From Taklimakanibacter sp049323275 (GTDB lineage: Bacteria > Pseudomonadota > Alphaproteobacteria > Rhizobiales > Aestuariivirgaceae): 64,000 bases of DNA. The notes beneath the pieces are model-generated. The model searched no databases. It had not been told where the DNA came from and saw only the letters and a program-made list of their open reading frames with translations. Positions 33,280 through 44,545 of the stretch are shown one piece after another. How positions within the stretch are numbered: position 1 is the first letter of the stretch; every line of letters starts with the position of its first letter. A program made the translations under genes and the position numbers. The DNA lies in the NCBI GenBank assembly GCA_049323275.1, contig JBMOOM010000045.1, positions 34,335 through 98,334 of the forward strand, in the 5' to 3' direction.

Positions 33280-34614
33280 ATGACAATCGCCGCACGACAT
33301 ATCCCCAAAGTGGGCCTGGTCAGCCTGGGCTGCCCCAAGGCCCTGGTCGATTCCGAACGGATCCTCACCCAATTGCGGGCCGAGGGCTACGTCATCTCGC
33401 CGGGCTACGACGCCGCCGACGTGGTGATCGTAAATACCTGCGGATTCCTCGATTCCGCCAAGGCCGAATCGCTCGCCGCCATCGGCGAGGCGGTCAGCGA
33501 GAACGGCCGGGTCATCGTCACCGGCTGCATGGGCGTCGAGGCCGACACTATCAAGGCGGCCCATCCGGCCGTCTTGGCGGTCACCGGTCCGCACCAGTAC
33601 GAGGCCGTCGTGTCCGCCGTGCATGACGCTGTGCCCCCGGCGCATGACGCCAAATTCGACCTGATCCCGCCCCAGGGCCTCAGGCTCACGCCACGTCATT
33701 ATGCCTATGTGAAGATTTCCGAAGGCTGCAACAACCGCTGCACCTTCTGCATCATCCCGTCGCTGCGCGGCGACCTCGCCAGCCGTCCCGCCGCTTCGGT
33801 CCTCTACGAGGCCGAGCGGCTGGTCAAGGCCGGGGTCAAGGAGCTGCTGGTCATCTCGCAGGACACCAGCGCCTATGGTCTCGACCTGAAATTCGCCGAG
33901 AGCAAATATCGCGGCCGCGAGGTGCGGGCCAAATTCGCCGACCTGGTCAAGGAGCTCGGCCAGCTCGACGCCTGGGTCAGGCTCCACTATGTCTATCCCT
34001 ATCCGCATGTCGACGAGATCATCCCGCTGATGGCGGAAGGCAAGATCCTCCCCTATCTCGACATCCCCTTCCAGCATGCCGCCCCCAATGTGCTGAAGGC
34101 GATGCGCCGCCCGGCCAACCAGGAAAAGGTGCTCGACCGGCTCAATGCCTGGCGCAAGATCGCGCCCGACATCGCCATCCGCTCGAGCTTCATCGTCGGA
34201 TTCCCCGGCGAGACCGAGGAGGACTTCACCTATCTGCTGGAGTGGATGAAGGAAGCGCGCCTCGAGCGCGTCGGCTGCTTCAAATACGAATCCGTCTCCG
34301 GCGCCAAGGCCAACGACCTCGCCGCTCCCGTCCCTGAGGAAGTGAAGGAAGAGCGCTGGCATCGCCTCATGCAGGCGCAGCAGGAGATCAGCGCCGACAT
34401 CTTCGCCAAGAAGGTCGGGCGCGAGATCGACGTCCTCATCGACGAGATCGACGAGGAGAATGAGGAAGCGGTCGGGCGCTCCCCGTGGGACGCGCCGGAG
34501 ATCGACGGCAATGTGTTCCTGCCCGGCGAAACCGGCCTGAAGCCCGGCGACATGGTCCGCGCCCGGATCGTCGAGGCCGAGGAATATGACCTGATCGGCG
34601 AGAAGATCGACTGA
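33280..34614 (+). CDS. rimO: Ribosomal protein S12 methylthiotransferase
   Basis: A 444-residue radical-SAM enzyme that methylthiolates an aspartate of ribosomal protein S12. The N-terminal UPF0004 domain supplies three Fe-S cysteines (SLGCPK, NTCGFLDSAK, TGCMG). The radical-SAM motif is CNNRCTFC after YVKISEG near residue 145. The C-terminal TRAM domain includes IDVLIDEI and ends with RIVEAEEYDLIGEKID. The open frame extends to a TTG at 33241 but the ATG at 33280 matches the family start. DUF2459 follows after 2 nt. Confidence 0.96.
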   Translation: MTIAARHIPKVGLVSLGCPKALVDSERILTQLRAEGYVISPGYDAADVVIVNTCGFLDSAKAESLAAIGEAVSENGRVIVTGCMGVEADTIKAAHPAVLAVTGPHQYEAVVSAVHDAVPPAHDAKFDLIPPQGLRLTPRHYAYVKISEGCNNRCTFCIIPSLRGDLASRPAASVLYEAERLVKAGVKELLVISQDTSAYGLDLKFAESKYRGREVRAKFADLVKELGQLDAWVRLHYVYPYPHVDEIIPLMAEGKILPYLDIPFQHAAPNVLKAMRRPANQEKVLDRLNAWRKIAPDIAIRSSFIVGFPGETEEDFTYLLEWMKEARLERVGCFKYESVSGAKANDLAAPVPEEVKEERWHRLMQAQQEISADIFAKKVGREIDVLIDEIDEENEEAVGRSPWDAPEIDGNVFLPGETGLKPGDMVRARIVEAEEYDLIGEKID

Positions 34615-34616
34615 GA

Positions 34617-35291
34617 ATGCGAGGCGCGATCAGCTTCGGCGCCCGCCTCCTCGCCGTGCTCCTTCTGCTCGTCGTCGCCCATCTCCTCGCCGCGCTTAGC
34701 TTCGCGCTCTGGCCGCAATCCGGCCGGCCGCAGCAGGCCGAAGGCGAACCCGTCGTCTATGTCTGCACCTCGCTCGCCCATGCCGACATCATGATGCCGA
34801 GCCGCGATCCGCTGGTCGACTGGAGCGCCCTCTTCCCGACCGTCGCCCGTCCCGGCCTGCCGGCCGAGGCCTATCTCGCTTTCGGCTGGGGCGACCTGCG
34901 CTTCTTCCGCGAGACACCAACGTGGAGCGATGTGCGGCCGGCGATCGCGCTCGGCGCATTGGCTGGCCTCAACGACATGGCGCTCAGGGTGGTCGCCGTC
35001 ACGCCGCCGGCCAACGAGCCCGATTGCGTGCCGCTCGAGGTCGACCGCGCCGGAAGGCAGGCATTGATCGACCATGTCCGCGCCACACTCGCCGCCGAGA
35101 CGCCGGCGGCGCAGGATCGCTTGGAAGCCTTTTACCTCGCCAAAGGCCGCTACAGCCCGTTCGGGACCTGCAATCAATGGGTGGCCGACGGCCTCGCCGC
35201 CGCCGGACTGCCCTCCGCCCGCTTCGCGCCCTTCAGCTTCAGCATCACCTGGCCGTTAGAGACGCCTCGATCGCCTCCCGGAAGATCCTGA
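34617..35291 (+). CDS. DUF2459 (TIGR02117)-family protein
   Basis: A 224-residue protein with one N-terminal membrane helix (LLAVLLLLVVAHLLAALSFALW) and a soluble domain. Visible conserved features of the family include HADIMMPS near residue 55, AYLAFGWGDLRFF near 85 and FGTCNQWVADGLAAAGLP near 184; the His and Cys could form a catalytic centre of a papain-like/CHAP kind, but no activity is established. It follows rimO by 2 nt. The last 47 bp overlap the convergent aminotransferase gene, so the C-terminal PLETPRSPPGRS may be non-essential. Confidence 0.82.
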   Translation: MRGAISFGARLLAVLLLLVVAHLLAALSFALWPQSGRPQQAEGEPVVYVCTSLAHADIMMPSRDPLVDWSALFPTVARPGLPAEAYLAFGWGDLRFFRETPTWSDVRPAIALGALAGLNDMALRVVAVTPPANEPDCVPLEVDRAGRQALIDHVRATLAAETPAAQDRLEAFYLAKGRYSPFGTCNQWVADGLAAAGLPSARFAPFSFSITWPLETPRSPPGRS

Positions 35292-36555
35292 CGCCTTCCG
35301 AGATCTCTTCGTCTGAAATGGTGAGCGGCGGGGCGATGCGGAAGACGCTGCCCATGGCGGGCATCTTGACGATATTGGTGCTCAGGCCCCGGCGCATCGC
35401 CTCCTCGCCGATCCGGCCGCCGAGCTCGAAGCCCGGCTTCTTGTCCTTCCGCTCGCTGACGATCTCGAGCCCCATCAAGAGGCCGCGGCCGCGCACATCG
35501 CCGATGCATTCGTAACGCTGCTGGAGCGCCAGGAACTCCTGGCGCAGCAATTCGCCGGAGCGGCGCGCCTTGTCGACCAGCTTCTCCTCCTCGACGACAT
35601 CGAGCACCGTCAACCCGACGGCGGCGGTCAGCGGGTCGGACACATGCGTCGTGTAGAACAGATAGCCGCGCTCATGCGCCTTCTCCTCGATCGCGGCCGT
35701 GGTCATCATCGCCGCCAGCGGCAGGCCGGCGCCCAGCGTCTTGGACAAGGTCAGAATGTCGGGCGTGACGCCATCGCGCTGGAAGGCGAACATGGTGCCG
35801 GTACGGCCGACGCCGGTCTGCGCCTCATCGAGGATGAGCAGCATTTCGCGCTCCTCGCATTTGCGCTTGAGAGCGGCGAGATAGCCGGGCGGCAGATCGA
35901 GCACGCCGCCGACCGACAGGACCGGCTCGGCGATGAAAGCGGCGAGATTGCCGGTCGACTGGGCATCGATGAGGGTGAAGGCGTCATCGAGCTCCGTCTG
36001 CCAGTCGAGCGAACCGTCGGGATGGGCGAAACGCGGGCGATAGGCATTGGGCGGCGGTATGGCCATGGATCCGACCGCCGCGGGCCCATAGCCCTTCCGG
36101 CCCGCGCTGAAGGTGGCCGACACCGCGGCGCCGGTCATGCCATGCCAGCTTTTCGAGAAGGCGACGACCTCGTGCTTGCCGGTGACCAGTTTCGCCAGGC
36201 GGATCGCCGCCTCGTTCACCTCGGCGCCGGTCGACAGCAGGACGACCTTGTCGAGACCGGGCGCCAGCTTCGCCAGCCGCGCCGCCAGGTCGACGACCGG
36301 GCGCGAGAGCATGCCGCTGAACAGATGGTCGAGCTGGGCGATCTGCGCCTGGACGGTGGCGACGATCCTTGGATGCGAATGGCCGAGGATGGCGCTCATC
36401 TGGCCGGAGGTGAAGTCGAGGATGGCGCGGCCGTCGGCGTCATAGACATAGCTTCCCTTGGCGCGCTCGATGATCACGGGCTCGAAGCTGCCGCCATAGC
36501 GCAGAAGATGCTGGCGCGCCGAGGCCCAGAAGGCCGGATCATCGTTCTTCGACAT
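35245..36555 (-). CDS. Class III aminotransferase, 2,2-dialkylglycine decarboxylase-like
   Basis: A 436-residue PLP enzyme. The PLP lysine is in LSKTLGAGLP and the cofactor Asp in LILDEAQTGVGRTG. The N-terminal ILDFTSGQMSAILGHSHPRI and TTHVSDPLTAAVGLTVL closely resemble dialkylglycine decarboxylase (DgdA), which decarboxylates 2-aminoisobutyrate and transfers its amino group to pyruvate. Other class III transaminases cannot be excluded. The true start is the ATG at 36555, which overlaps the MgtC-type gene stop by one base (TGATG). A dgdR regulator was not seen next to it. Confidence 0.85.
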   Translation of the reverse strand: MSKNDDPAFWASARQHLLRYGGSFEPVIIERAKGSYVYDADGRAILDFTSGQMSAILGHSHPRIVATVQAQIAQLDHLFSGMLSRPVVDLAARLAKLAPGLDKVVLLSTGAEVNEAAIRLAKLVTGKHEVVAFSKSWHGMTGAAVSATFSAGRKGYGPAAVGSMAIPPPNAYRPRFAHPDGSLDWQTELDDAFTLIDAQSTGNLAAFIAEPVLSVGGVLDLPPGYLAALKRKCEEREMLLILDEAQTGVGRTGTMFAFQRDGVTPDILTLSKTLGAGLPLAAMMTTAAIEEKAHERGYLFYTTHVSDPLTAAVGLTVLDVVEEEKLVDKARRSGELLRQEFLALQQRYECIGDVRGRGLLMGLEIVSERKDKKPGFELGGRIGEEAMRRGLSTNIVKMPAMGSVFRIAPPLTISDEEISEGVRIFREAIEASLTAR

Positions 36556-37829
36556 CAAAGGCTCCTAGTCATGGGAATGAGAAGATAGCCGGCCGTCGCC
36601 GCGGCGAAGCCCAGCGCCGTGCCGATCGCCGTCAGCGAGCCGACCCGGGCGCCGCCGACATAGGCGGCATAGCCGGTCTTGGCGAGCGTATTGACGCCGA
36701 CCGCGGTCAGGATCGCGAGCGCCGGACCCACCGTCGCATCCGATTGCGCGGTCTTGGCCATGGAGAGCGTGATGGCGTCGACATCGGCGAGACCCGAAAT
36801 CGCGGCAAGGCCGATGAGGCCCGCCTCGCCGAAGAAATGCCGCGCCGCCACCGCGAGCAGCATGACGACGGTGAGGATCACGCCGAAGCGCAGCACCTCC
36901 ATGAGGTCGAATGGGTTCTTGAGGTTCAGATCGGCCTTGCCGTTCTTCTTGTCGTCCGGCGCCCAGCGGATGAGCACGAAGGCGAAGACCGCCATCGCCA
37001 GGGCGCCCGCGATGAGCGCCGGCGCCAGAGACGACGCCAGCACCCGGTTGAGCACGAACACGACCACCAGGACGCGCAGCAGCATCACCGCGCCGGAGAG
37101 AACGATGCTGCCGCCCAACAGGCGCACCCGATGCGGATTGTCTTTCGCCAGCCTGGCCAGCGTCAGCGTCACGGCGGTCGAGGCGACGAGGCCGCCGGCG
37201 CCCGCCGCCATGACGGTGCCGCGCTCAGGGCCGGCGATGCGGATCGCGGCGTAGCCGGCGAAGGAGACGGCGGCGATAAGGATGGTCATGAGCCAGAGCT
37301 CATAGGGATTGACCGCGCCATAGGGGTCGACCGCCTCATGCGGCAGCAAAGGCAGCGCGATGAAGGTCATGGCCGCGAGCAGCAGTCCGGCGCGCAGCTC
37401 CGGCCAGGTGATGCGGGCGAGCCAGCCATGGAGCTGCGCCTTGGTGGCGAGCAGCAGAGCGGTCGCCACGCCGGCGCCCGCCGCCACCTGGGCATCGCCC
37501 AGCACGGCATAGGCGCCGAGCAGAAAAGCCAGCATCGCGGCGATAAGGCTGGTGGCGCTGAAGTCCTTCTCGGCCACGCCTTCGCGCCAGAAGAAGGCGG
37601 CGAGCGCCGCGCTCACGGTAACGAAGCCTGCCGCGAGCAGCAGGAAGTCATCACCCCTGGTCAGGGCGCCGATGATGCCGCCGAGAAGGGCGATGAGCGC
37701 GAAGGTCCTGAGCCCCGCGGTGCGCTGGCCCTCTTCCTCGTCGCGATCCTTCCAGCCGCGCTCGAGACCGATCAGGAGACCGATGGCGAGCGCCAGGCCC
37801 AGCTTCAGCAGCAGGTCATCGCCGCTCAT
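36555..37829 (-). CDS. MgtC/DUF4010-family membrane protein
   Basis: A 424-residue integral membrane protein with around 12 helices. The N-terminal MgtC/SapB domain (residues ~5-140: LALAIGLLIGLERGW, RTAGLRTFALIALLGGIIG) is joined to a DUF4010 domain with ISGLADVDAITLSMA and AVGVNTLAKTGYAAYVGG. The function of the two-domain form is unknown; MgtC itself modulates F-type ATP synthase and Mg2+ homeostasis in pathogens. Its position near atp12 and corA is notable but may be chance. It starts 3 nt after the pccB stop and is coupled to the aminotransferase. Confidence 0.85.
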   Translation of the reverse strand: MSGDDLLLKLGLALAIGLLIGLERGWKDRDEEEGQRTAGLRTFALIALLGGIIGALTRGDDFLLLAAGFVTVSAALAAFFWREGVAEKDFSATSLIAAMLAFLLGAYAVLGDAQVAAGAGVATALLLATKAQLHGWLARITWPELRAGLLLAAMTFIALPLLPHEAVDPYGAVNPYELWLMTILIAAVSFAGYAAIRIAGPERGTVMAAGAGGLVASTAVTLTLARLAKDNPHRVRLLGGSIVLSGAVMLLRVLVVVFVLNRVLASSLAPALIAGALAMAVFAFVLIRWAPDDKKNGKADLNLKNPFDLMEVLRFGVILTVVMLLAVAARHFFGEAGLIGLAAISGLADVDAITLSMAKTAQSDATVGPALAILTAVGVNTLAKTGYAAYVGGARVGSLTAIGTALGFAAATAGYLLIPMTRSL

Positions 37830-37832
37830 AAC

Positions 37833-39365
<1,533 letters not shown>

Positions 39366-39394
39366 CAGATCCCCTACCCTCTATGATTATCGGT

Positions 39395-40102
39395 TCAGTG
39401 TGAAAGTTCGCAGAAGCGGAGGCAAGTGTCGAACTCGCGCTTGCGGAAGTCGCGGCGGTGGCGCGCCTCCTCGTCCCAGCCCCATTGCTCGATCTGAAAG
39501 TCCTCATCGACATGGGCGGCAAGCCACGCCTCGGCGGGCGGCAGGTCCTTCTCGCAGGCCATGGCCGAGATCAGCGCCGAGCCGGTGAGCGTCGTCATGT
39601 TGTGGAGCGCGGTCAGCACCCATGGACTCCTGGTGGCGAGGAAGTCGCGCAAGGCCGCGAGCGAGGCCGGCGGCTGAGCGACATGGACGATGCCCTCGGT
39701 CGCCTGGAATTCACCCTGGAAGGTCTGGCGCGCCCAGTCGAGCACCGGCTGCCAGATGCGCGCCTGGCGCTCCACCAGGTCCGGCGGACTGGCGGCGCGA
39801 TAGCAGACGAGGTCGGAGCCGGCGAAGTCGACGATCTCGCCGATGATGCGGTCCTTGTCGGTCGCCACCCGGTCGAGCGCCGTATTGGCGAGCTTGGTGA
39901 GCGGCATCTTATGCGGCTCGATCTTCTGCTCCTGCGCGTCCCATTCGGCGGCGATGGCCTCGGCCAGCGGCCGGGTGGGCAGATCGAGCGGCCGCTTCAG
40001 CGGCGTGCGCAAGGTCCGGTCGTCGAGGGCGATGGCGAAGGGCGCCGCCGCGCCGGTGACGGCTACCTGTTTGTAGAACCGTCGGGCAGGACCCGCCGTC
40101 AT
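39395..40102 (-). CDS. ATP12-family F1-ATPase assembly chaperone
   Basis: A 235-residue ATP12 homologue, the chaperone that in mitochondria binds the F1 alpha subunit before assembly; alphaproteobacteria carry the bacterial version. Family features are RRFYKQVAVTGAAAPFAIALDDRTLRTPLKRPLDLPT, AIAAEWDAQEQKIEPHKMPLTKLANTALD, GSDLVCYRA and FQIEQWGWDEEARHRR. The ATG at 40102 overlaps the HAD-phosphatase stop as ATGA and is preferred over an upstream ATG at 40120. Confidence 0.92.
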   Translation of the reverse strand: MTAGPARRFYKQVAVTGAAAPFAIALDDRTLRTPLKRPLDLPTRPLAEAIAAEWDAQEQKIEPHKMPLTKLANTALDRVATDKDRIIGEIVDFAGSDLVCYRAASPPDLVERQARIWQPVLDWARQTFQGEFQATEGIVHVAQPPASLAALRDFLATRSPWVLTALHNMTTLTGSALISAMACEKDLPPAEAWLAAHVDEDFQIEQWGWDEEARHRRDFRKREFDTCLRFCELSH

Positions 40103-40773
40103 GCCGCCCTGTCCTGCCAAAATGAGCCAAGAGTCGCCTCGAGCTCATTGAAATCATTGACGATCGCATGAGGCTTGGCGTTCTCCAGCGCGGCCCTGGG
40201 CTGGAAGCCCCAGCTCACCGCGGCCACCCGGACGCCTGCCGCATGGGCCATGTCGATGTCGAAGACCGCATCGCCGATCATCACCGTCTCCTCCGGTGCA
40301 GCACCCGTCTCCGCCATCGCCTGCAGGATCATGCCGGGATGCGGCTTGGACGGCGCGTCGTCCGAGGTCTGTATGGTGCTGAACACGCCTTCGAGCCCGA
40401 ACTGGTCGATGATATGGCGCACGCCGCGCTGTGATTTGCCGGTGGCGATGCCGATCAGCACGTCGTCGCGGGCCTTGAGCCGGCGCAAGAGATCGAGGGC
40501 GCCGTCGAACGGCACTTCGGGGAAGGATCTGTCGGTCCGATAGGTCCAGAAGGCCTGCTTGTAGGACTGCGCCAGGCGTTCATGGCGGTCGGGCTCGTCG
40601 CCGGGCCTGAGCACCGCCATGGCCTTGACCAGCGACAGGCCGACAATGCCCAGCATCTCGGTGCGCGACGGCACAGGCACGCCCTCGGCGGTGAAGGCCG
40701 AGGTCATCGACGCCAGGATCATCGCCTGGCTGTCCATCAGCGTGCCGTCGACGTCGAACAAAGCGAGCTTCAT
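40099..40773 (-). CDS. HAD-IA phosphatase (phosphoglycolate phosphatase-like)
   Basis: A 224-residue HAD hydrolase: nucleophile motif DVDGTLMDS (residues 7-15), a helical cap (~17-85), motif II GIATGKS, a Lys in SKPHPGMI and motif IV MIGDAVFDIDMA. Such proteins act on phosphoglycolate or other small phosphoesters; the substrate here is unknown. It is encoded between rluC-like and atp12 genes with ATGA overlaps at both ends, an order repeated in other alphaproteobacteria. Confidence 0.88.
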   Translation of the reverse strand: MKLALFDVDGTLMDSQAMILASMTSAFTAEGVPVPSRTEMLGIVGLSLVKAMAVLRPGDEPDRHERLAQSYKQAFWTYRTDRSFPEVPFDGALDLLRRLKARDDVLIGIATGKSQRGVRHIIDQFGLEGVFSTIQTSDDAPSKPHPGMILQAMAETGAAPEETVMIGDAVFDIDMAHAAGVRVAAVSWGFQPRAALENAKPHAIVNDFNELEATLGSFWQDRAA

Positions 40774-41768
40774 TTCTTCCCCTTCTCCTCTGGCCCCTCG
40801 TCATAGCGCTGGGGATCGAAGCCGAACAGGGCCCAGGTCTCGAGCATATGGGGCGGCAGGGGTGCCGTTACGTCGACCGTGCCGCCGCGCGGATGCGGGA
40901 AGACGATGCGGCGGGCATGCAGATGCAGCCGGTTGGGAATGGCCGCCGGCAGGTCCTTGTCGCCGTCGAATTTGTCGTCGCCCAGGATCGGGTGGCCAAT
41001 ATGGGCCATGTGGGCGCGCAGCTGATGCTGGCGGCCGGTCGAGGGCTTGAGCGACATCCAGGCGATGACCGGCGGCGCCTTGTCGATGACGCTGTAATGG
41101 GTGACGGCGCGCTGCGCCTCCTCCTCATCCGCCTCGGCGACGCGCACGCGGTCGCCATCCGGACCCGCCGCCTTGATGAGCGCGACGTCGATCCTGCCCT
41201 GAGGCGGCTTGGGCACGCCCTTGACGCCCGCCCAGTAGATCTTGCGCACGGTGCGGGTGGCGAAAAGCTTGCCGAGCGACGCGGCGACGGCGCGCCTTTT
41301 GGCGATGACCAGGACGCCCGACGTCTCACGGTCAAGACGATGGACGAGACGCGGCCGCTCGCCGAGCTCGGCCGCGAGCCCGATCAGGAGCCCGTCGACA
41401 TGGCGATGGGTCTTGGTGCCGCCCTGCACTGCGAGACCGGCCGGCTTGTTGAGGACATAGATGTCCTTGTCCTCATGGATGATCATGCTCTGGAAGAGCT
41501 TCTTCTCTTCCTTGGACAGGGGCTTCGCCGCGGCGTCCGGCGCATCGGCGGGCCGCGCCTCGAAGGCGAGCGGCGGCACGCGGACCTCCTGGCCCTCCTC
41601 CAGCCTGGCATTGGGTTTCACCCTCTTGCCGGCGACACGAAGCTGCCCGGTGCGGGCGAGCTTGTTCAGATAGGCGAAGGTCACTTGCGGGAAATGGATG
41701 CGGAACCAGCGGTCGAGCCGCATGCCGTCCTCATCGCGCACCACGCGGCGGTGGACGACCTCACTCAT
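40770..41768 (-). CDS. RluC/RluD-family 23S rRNA pseudouridine synthase
   Basis: A 332-residue enzyme that isomerises uridines in 23S rRNA. An N-terminal S4 RNA-binding domain (residues ~15-75: MRLDRWFRIHFP, LRVAGKRVKPNARLEEGQEV) precedes the RluA catalytic domain, with catalytic Asp in PRLVHRLDRETSGVLVIAK and GRQHQLRAHMAHIGHPILGDDKF. The S4 domain favours RluC/RluD over RluA. Both ends overlap neighbouring genes as ATGA. Confidence 0.92.
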   Translation of the reverse strand: MSEVVHRRVVRDEDGMRLDRWFRIHFPQVTFAYLNKLARTGQLRVAGKRVKPNARLEEGQEVRVPPLAFEARPADAPDAAAKPLSKEEKKLFQSMIIHEDKDIYVLNKPAGLAVQGGTKTHRHVDGLLIGLAAELGERPRLVHRLDRETSGVLVIAKRRAVAASLGKLFATRTVRKIYWAGVKGVPKPPQGRIDVALIKAAGPDGDRVRVAEADEEEAQRAVTHYSVIDKAPPVIAWMSLKPSTGRQHQLRAHMAHIGHPILGDDKFDGDKDLPAAIPNRLHLHARRIVFPHPRGGTVDVTAPLPPHMLETWALFGFDPQRYDEGPEEKGKK

Positions 41769-42142
41769 GCGAATGCCCGCGCCAGAGCGAGGCCGGCGAA
41801 GATCGCGACCAGCGAAATGACGACCGAACCCAGCGCATAAGCGCCGGCCAATATGAAGGCCTTGCGCTCGACCAGCAGCGCGAAATCGAGCGAGAAGGCC
41901 GAGAACGTCGTGTAGCCGCCGAGAATGCCGGTGGTGAGAAAGGCGCGCATTTCATTCGTGACGTTCCAGCGCTGGGCCATCAGCGCCACCAGGAGGCCCA
42001 TCACGAAGGAGCCCGTAATATTGATGATCATCGTATGCCAGGGAAAGCCGTCGCCGGCGATCCTGCCGATCCCGACATTCAGGAAATGCCGCAACATCGC
42101 TCCCAATGCGCCGCCCACCCCGATCCACAGCGTCAGCGCCAC
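41765..42142 (-). CDS. crcB: Fluoride exporter CrcB (Fluc)
   Basis: A 125-residue dual-topology fluoride channel with four helices and the family motifs GGALGAMLRHF, NITGSFVMGLL and GILGGYTTFSAFSLD. It starts with GTG at 42142. A single full-length crcB suggests a homodimer. The gene is inside an operon, and no fluoride riboswitch is visible just upstream. Confidence 0.94.
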   Translation of the reverse strand: MALTLWIGVGGALGAMLRHFLNVGIGRIAGDGFPWHTMIINITGSFVMGLLVALMAQRWNVTNEMRAFLTTGILGGYTTFSAFSLDFALLVERKAFILAGAYALGSVVISLVAIFAGLALARAFA

Positions 42143-42145
42143 AGC

Positions 42146-42499
42146 TCACTCCATCGGCAGCAGGAAATACGTCTTGCGCACCGTCTCGATCACCTTCCAG
42201 GTGCCGCGCGTATGGGCGGGGAAATAGACGGCATCGCCGGCCGCGATCTCGAGCACGGTGCCGTCCTCGTGGTGGAATTCGCAACGGCCCTTCACGAAAT
42301 GGGCGAATTCGGCGTTCTTGACGGCGCGCTTCCAGGTGCCGGGCGTGCATTCCCAGACGCCGGCATCGGGGCCTTCGCGCCAGTCCTTGGAACGGATCAT
42401 CGCGACGGGCTCGCCCTGCGGCTCATTGGCCTTGAACGGTTCGCCCAGCTCCGCCGAAGCGATGCGATCCGAACCTTTGATGAGAGTGAGCTTGTTCAT
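42146..42499 (-). CDS. Small cupin-fold protein (Cupin_3 / DUF861 type)
   Basis: A 117-residue single-domain cupin. Features include GVWECTPGTWKRAV, the first cupin box region FAHFVKGRCEFHHEDG and the second AAGDAVYFPAHTRGTWKVIET. Related proteins include (S)-ureidoglycine aminohydrolase-like and EutQ-like folds, but small members have no assigned reaction. The stop lies 3 nt before crcB and the ATG overlaps the corA stop. Confidence 0.85.
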   Translation of the reverse strand: MNKLTLIKGSDRIASAELGEPFKANEPQGEPVAMIRSKDWREGPDAGVWECTPGTWKRAVKNAEFAHFVKGRCEFHHEDGTVLEIAAGDAVYFPAHTRGTWKVIETVRKTYFLLPME

Positions 42500-43497
42500 A
42501 GCCAGCCTTTACGTTTGAAGTAGATATAAGGAAGGATCGCCGACAGGATCATCAGGCCGATGGCGAGCGGATAGCCATACTGCCATTTGAGCTCCGGCAT
42601 GATGTCGAAGTTCATGCCATAGATGCTCGCCACCAGCGTCGGCGGCAGGAACACCACGGCGGCGACCGAGAAGATCTTGATGATGCCGTTCTGCTCGATC
42701 GAGATCATGCCCAGCACCGCATCGAGGAGGAAGGCGATCTTGCCCGCCAGGAAGGTGGCGTGATCGGTGAGCGAGATGATGTCGCGCTGCAGGATCTTGA
42801 TGCGGCCGCGATGGTCCTTCATCTCGCGCGTCTGCTTATAGGGCTCGATGGCCGCCGTCATGAAGGCGGCGAGCCGGCCGATCGACACGAGGCTTTCACG
42901 CATCTTGGAATTGAAGTCGCCCTCTTCGCCGATCTTCTCGAGCAGCTCCTGGAGATTGGGCGCCTTCTTGCGAACGCGGCGGTTGCGCGAATGACGGTCT
43001 GAATCGAAGATCCGCCGCGATGTCTCGTCGACGATGGTGCCGACCCGTTCGAGATGGTCGGCGGCGCGGTCGACGACCGCTTCCAGAAGGCTGATCAAGA
43101 CTCCCCAGCCCGATGTCGAGGTCGTCTGCGGCTTCATCGCCCGGCGCACATAGACCGGGAAGGCCTGCGGGTGATGATAGCGGATGGTGACGAGCTGGTC
43201 GTCCTTGATGATGAAGGTGACGGGCGAGGATTCGGGACGGTCGTTCTCGCCGCGGCGGATGAGATTGGCGGTCATGAAGAAGGCGCCGTCCTCGGCATAG
43301 AGCCGGCTCGACGCCTCGATCTCGGCCAGTTCCTCGCGCGTCGGAATGTCGATGCCGAGCCCTTCCTCCACGGCGGCTTCCTCCGTGTGGGTCGGCTCGA
43401 CCAGATCGATCCAGACTGTGCCCGGCGGGATGACCGGCTTCTCCGACTGAGGGAACTCGGTCAGGCAGCCATTGGCGGTACCATAAGCAACCAGCAT
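42496..43497 (-). CDS. corA: CorA-family Mg2+/Co2+ channel
   Basis: A 333-residue metal channel with a large cytosolic domain, a long stalk helix (AAFMTAAIEPYKQTREMKDHRG onward) and two C-terminal helices. The selectivity signature YGMNF ends the first helix (VFLPPTLVASIYGMNF), and the second is GYPLAIGLMILSAILPYIYF with a basic tail KRKGWL. It is a pentamer in known structures. It sits 19 nt after tdh in the same direction. Confidence 0.94.
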   Translation of the reverse strand: MLVAYGTANGCLTEFPQSEKPVIPPGTVWIDLVEPTHTEEAAVEEGLGIDIPTREELAEIEASSRLYAEDGAFFMTANLIRRGENDRPESSPVTFIIKDDQLVTIRYHHPQAFPVYVRRAMKPQTTSTSGWGVLISLLEAVVDRAADHLERVGTIVDETSRRIFDSDRHSRNRRVRKKAPNLQELLEKIGEEGDFNSKMRESLVSIGRLAAFMTAAIEPYKQTREMKDHRGRIKILQRDIISLTDHATFLAGKIAFLLDAVLGMISIEQNGIIKIFSVAAVVFLPPTLVASIYGMNFDIMPELKWQYGYPLAIGLMILSAILPYIYFKRKGWL

Positions 43498-43516
43498 AGT
43501 CGGTCCCCTGGCATGT

Positions 43517-44544
<1,028 letters not shown>

Positions 44545-44545
<1 letters not shown>

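Noticed and set aside
42143..42500. Fluoride riboswitch upstream of crcB
   Set aside because: crcB begins 3 nt after the cupin gene inside an operon; no aptamer-like region exists just upstream.
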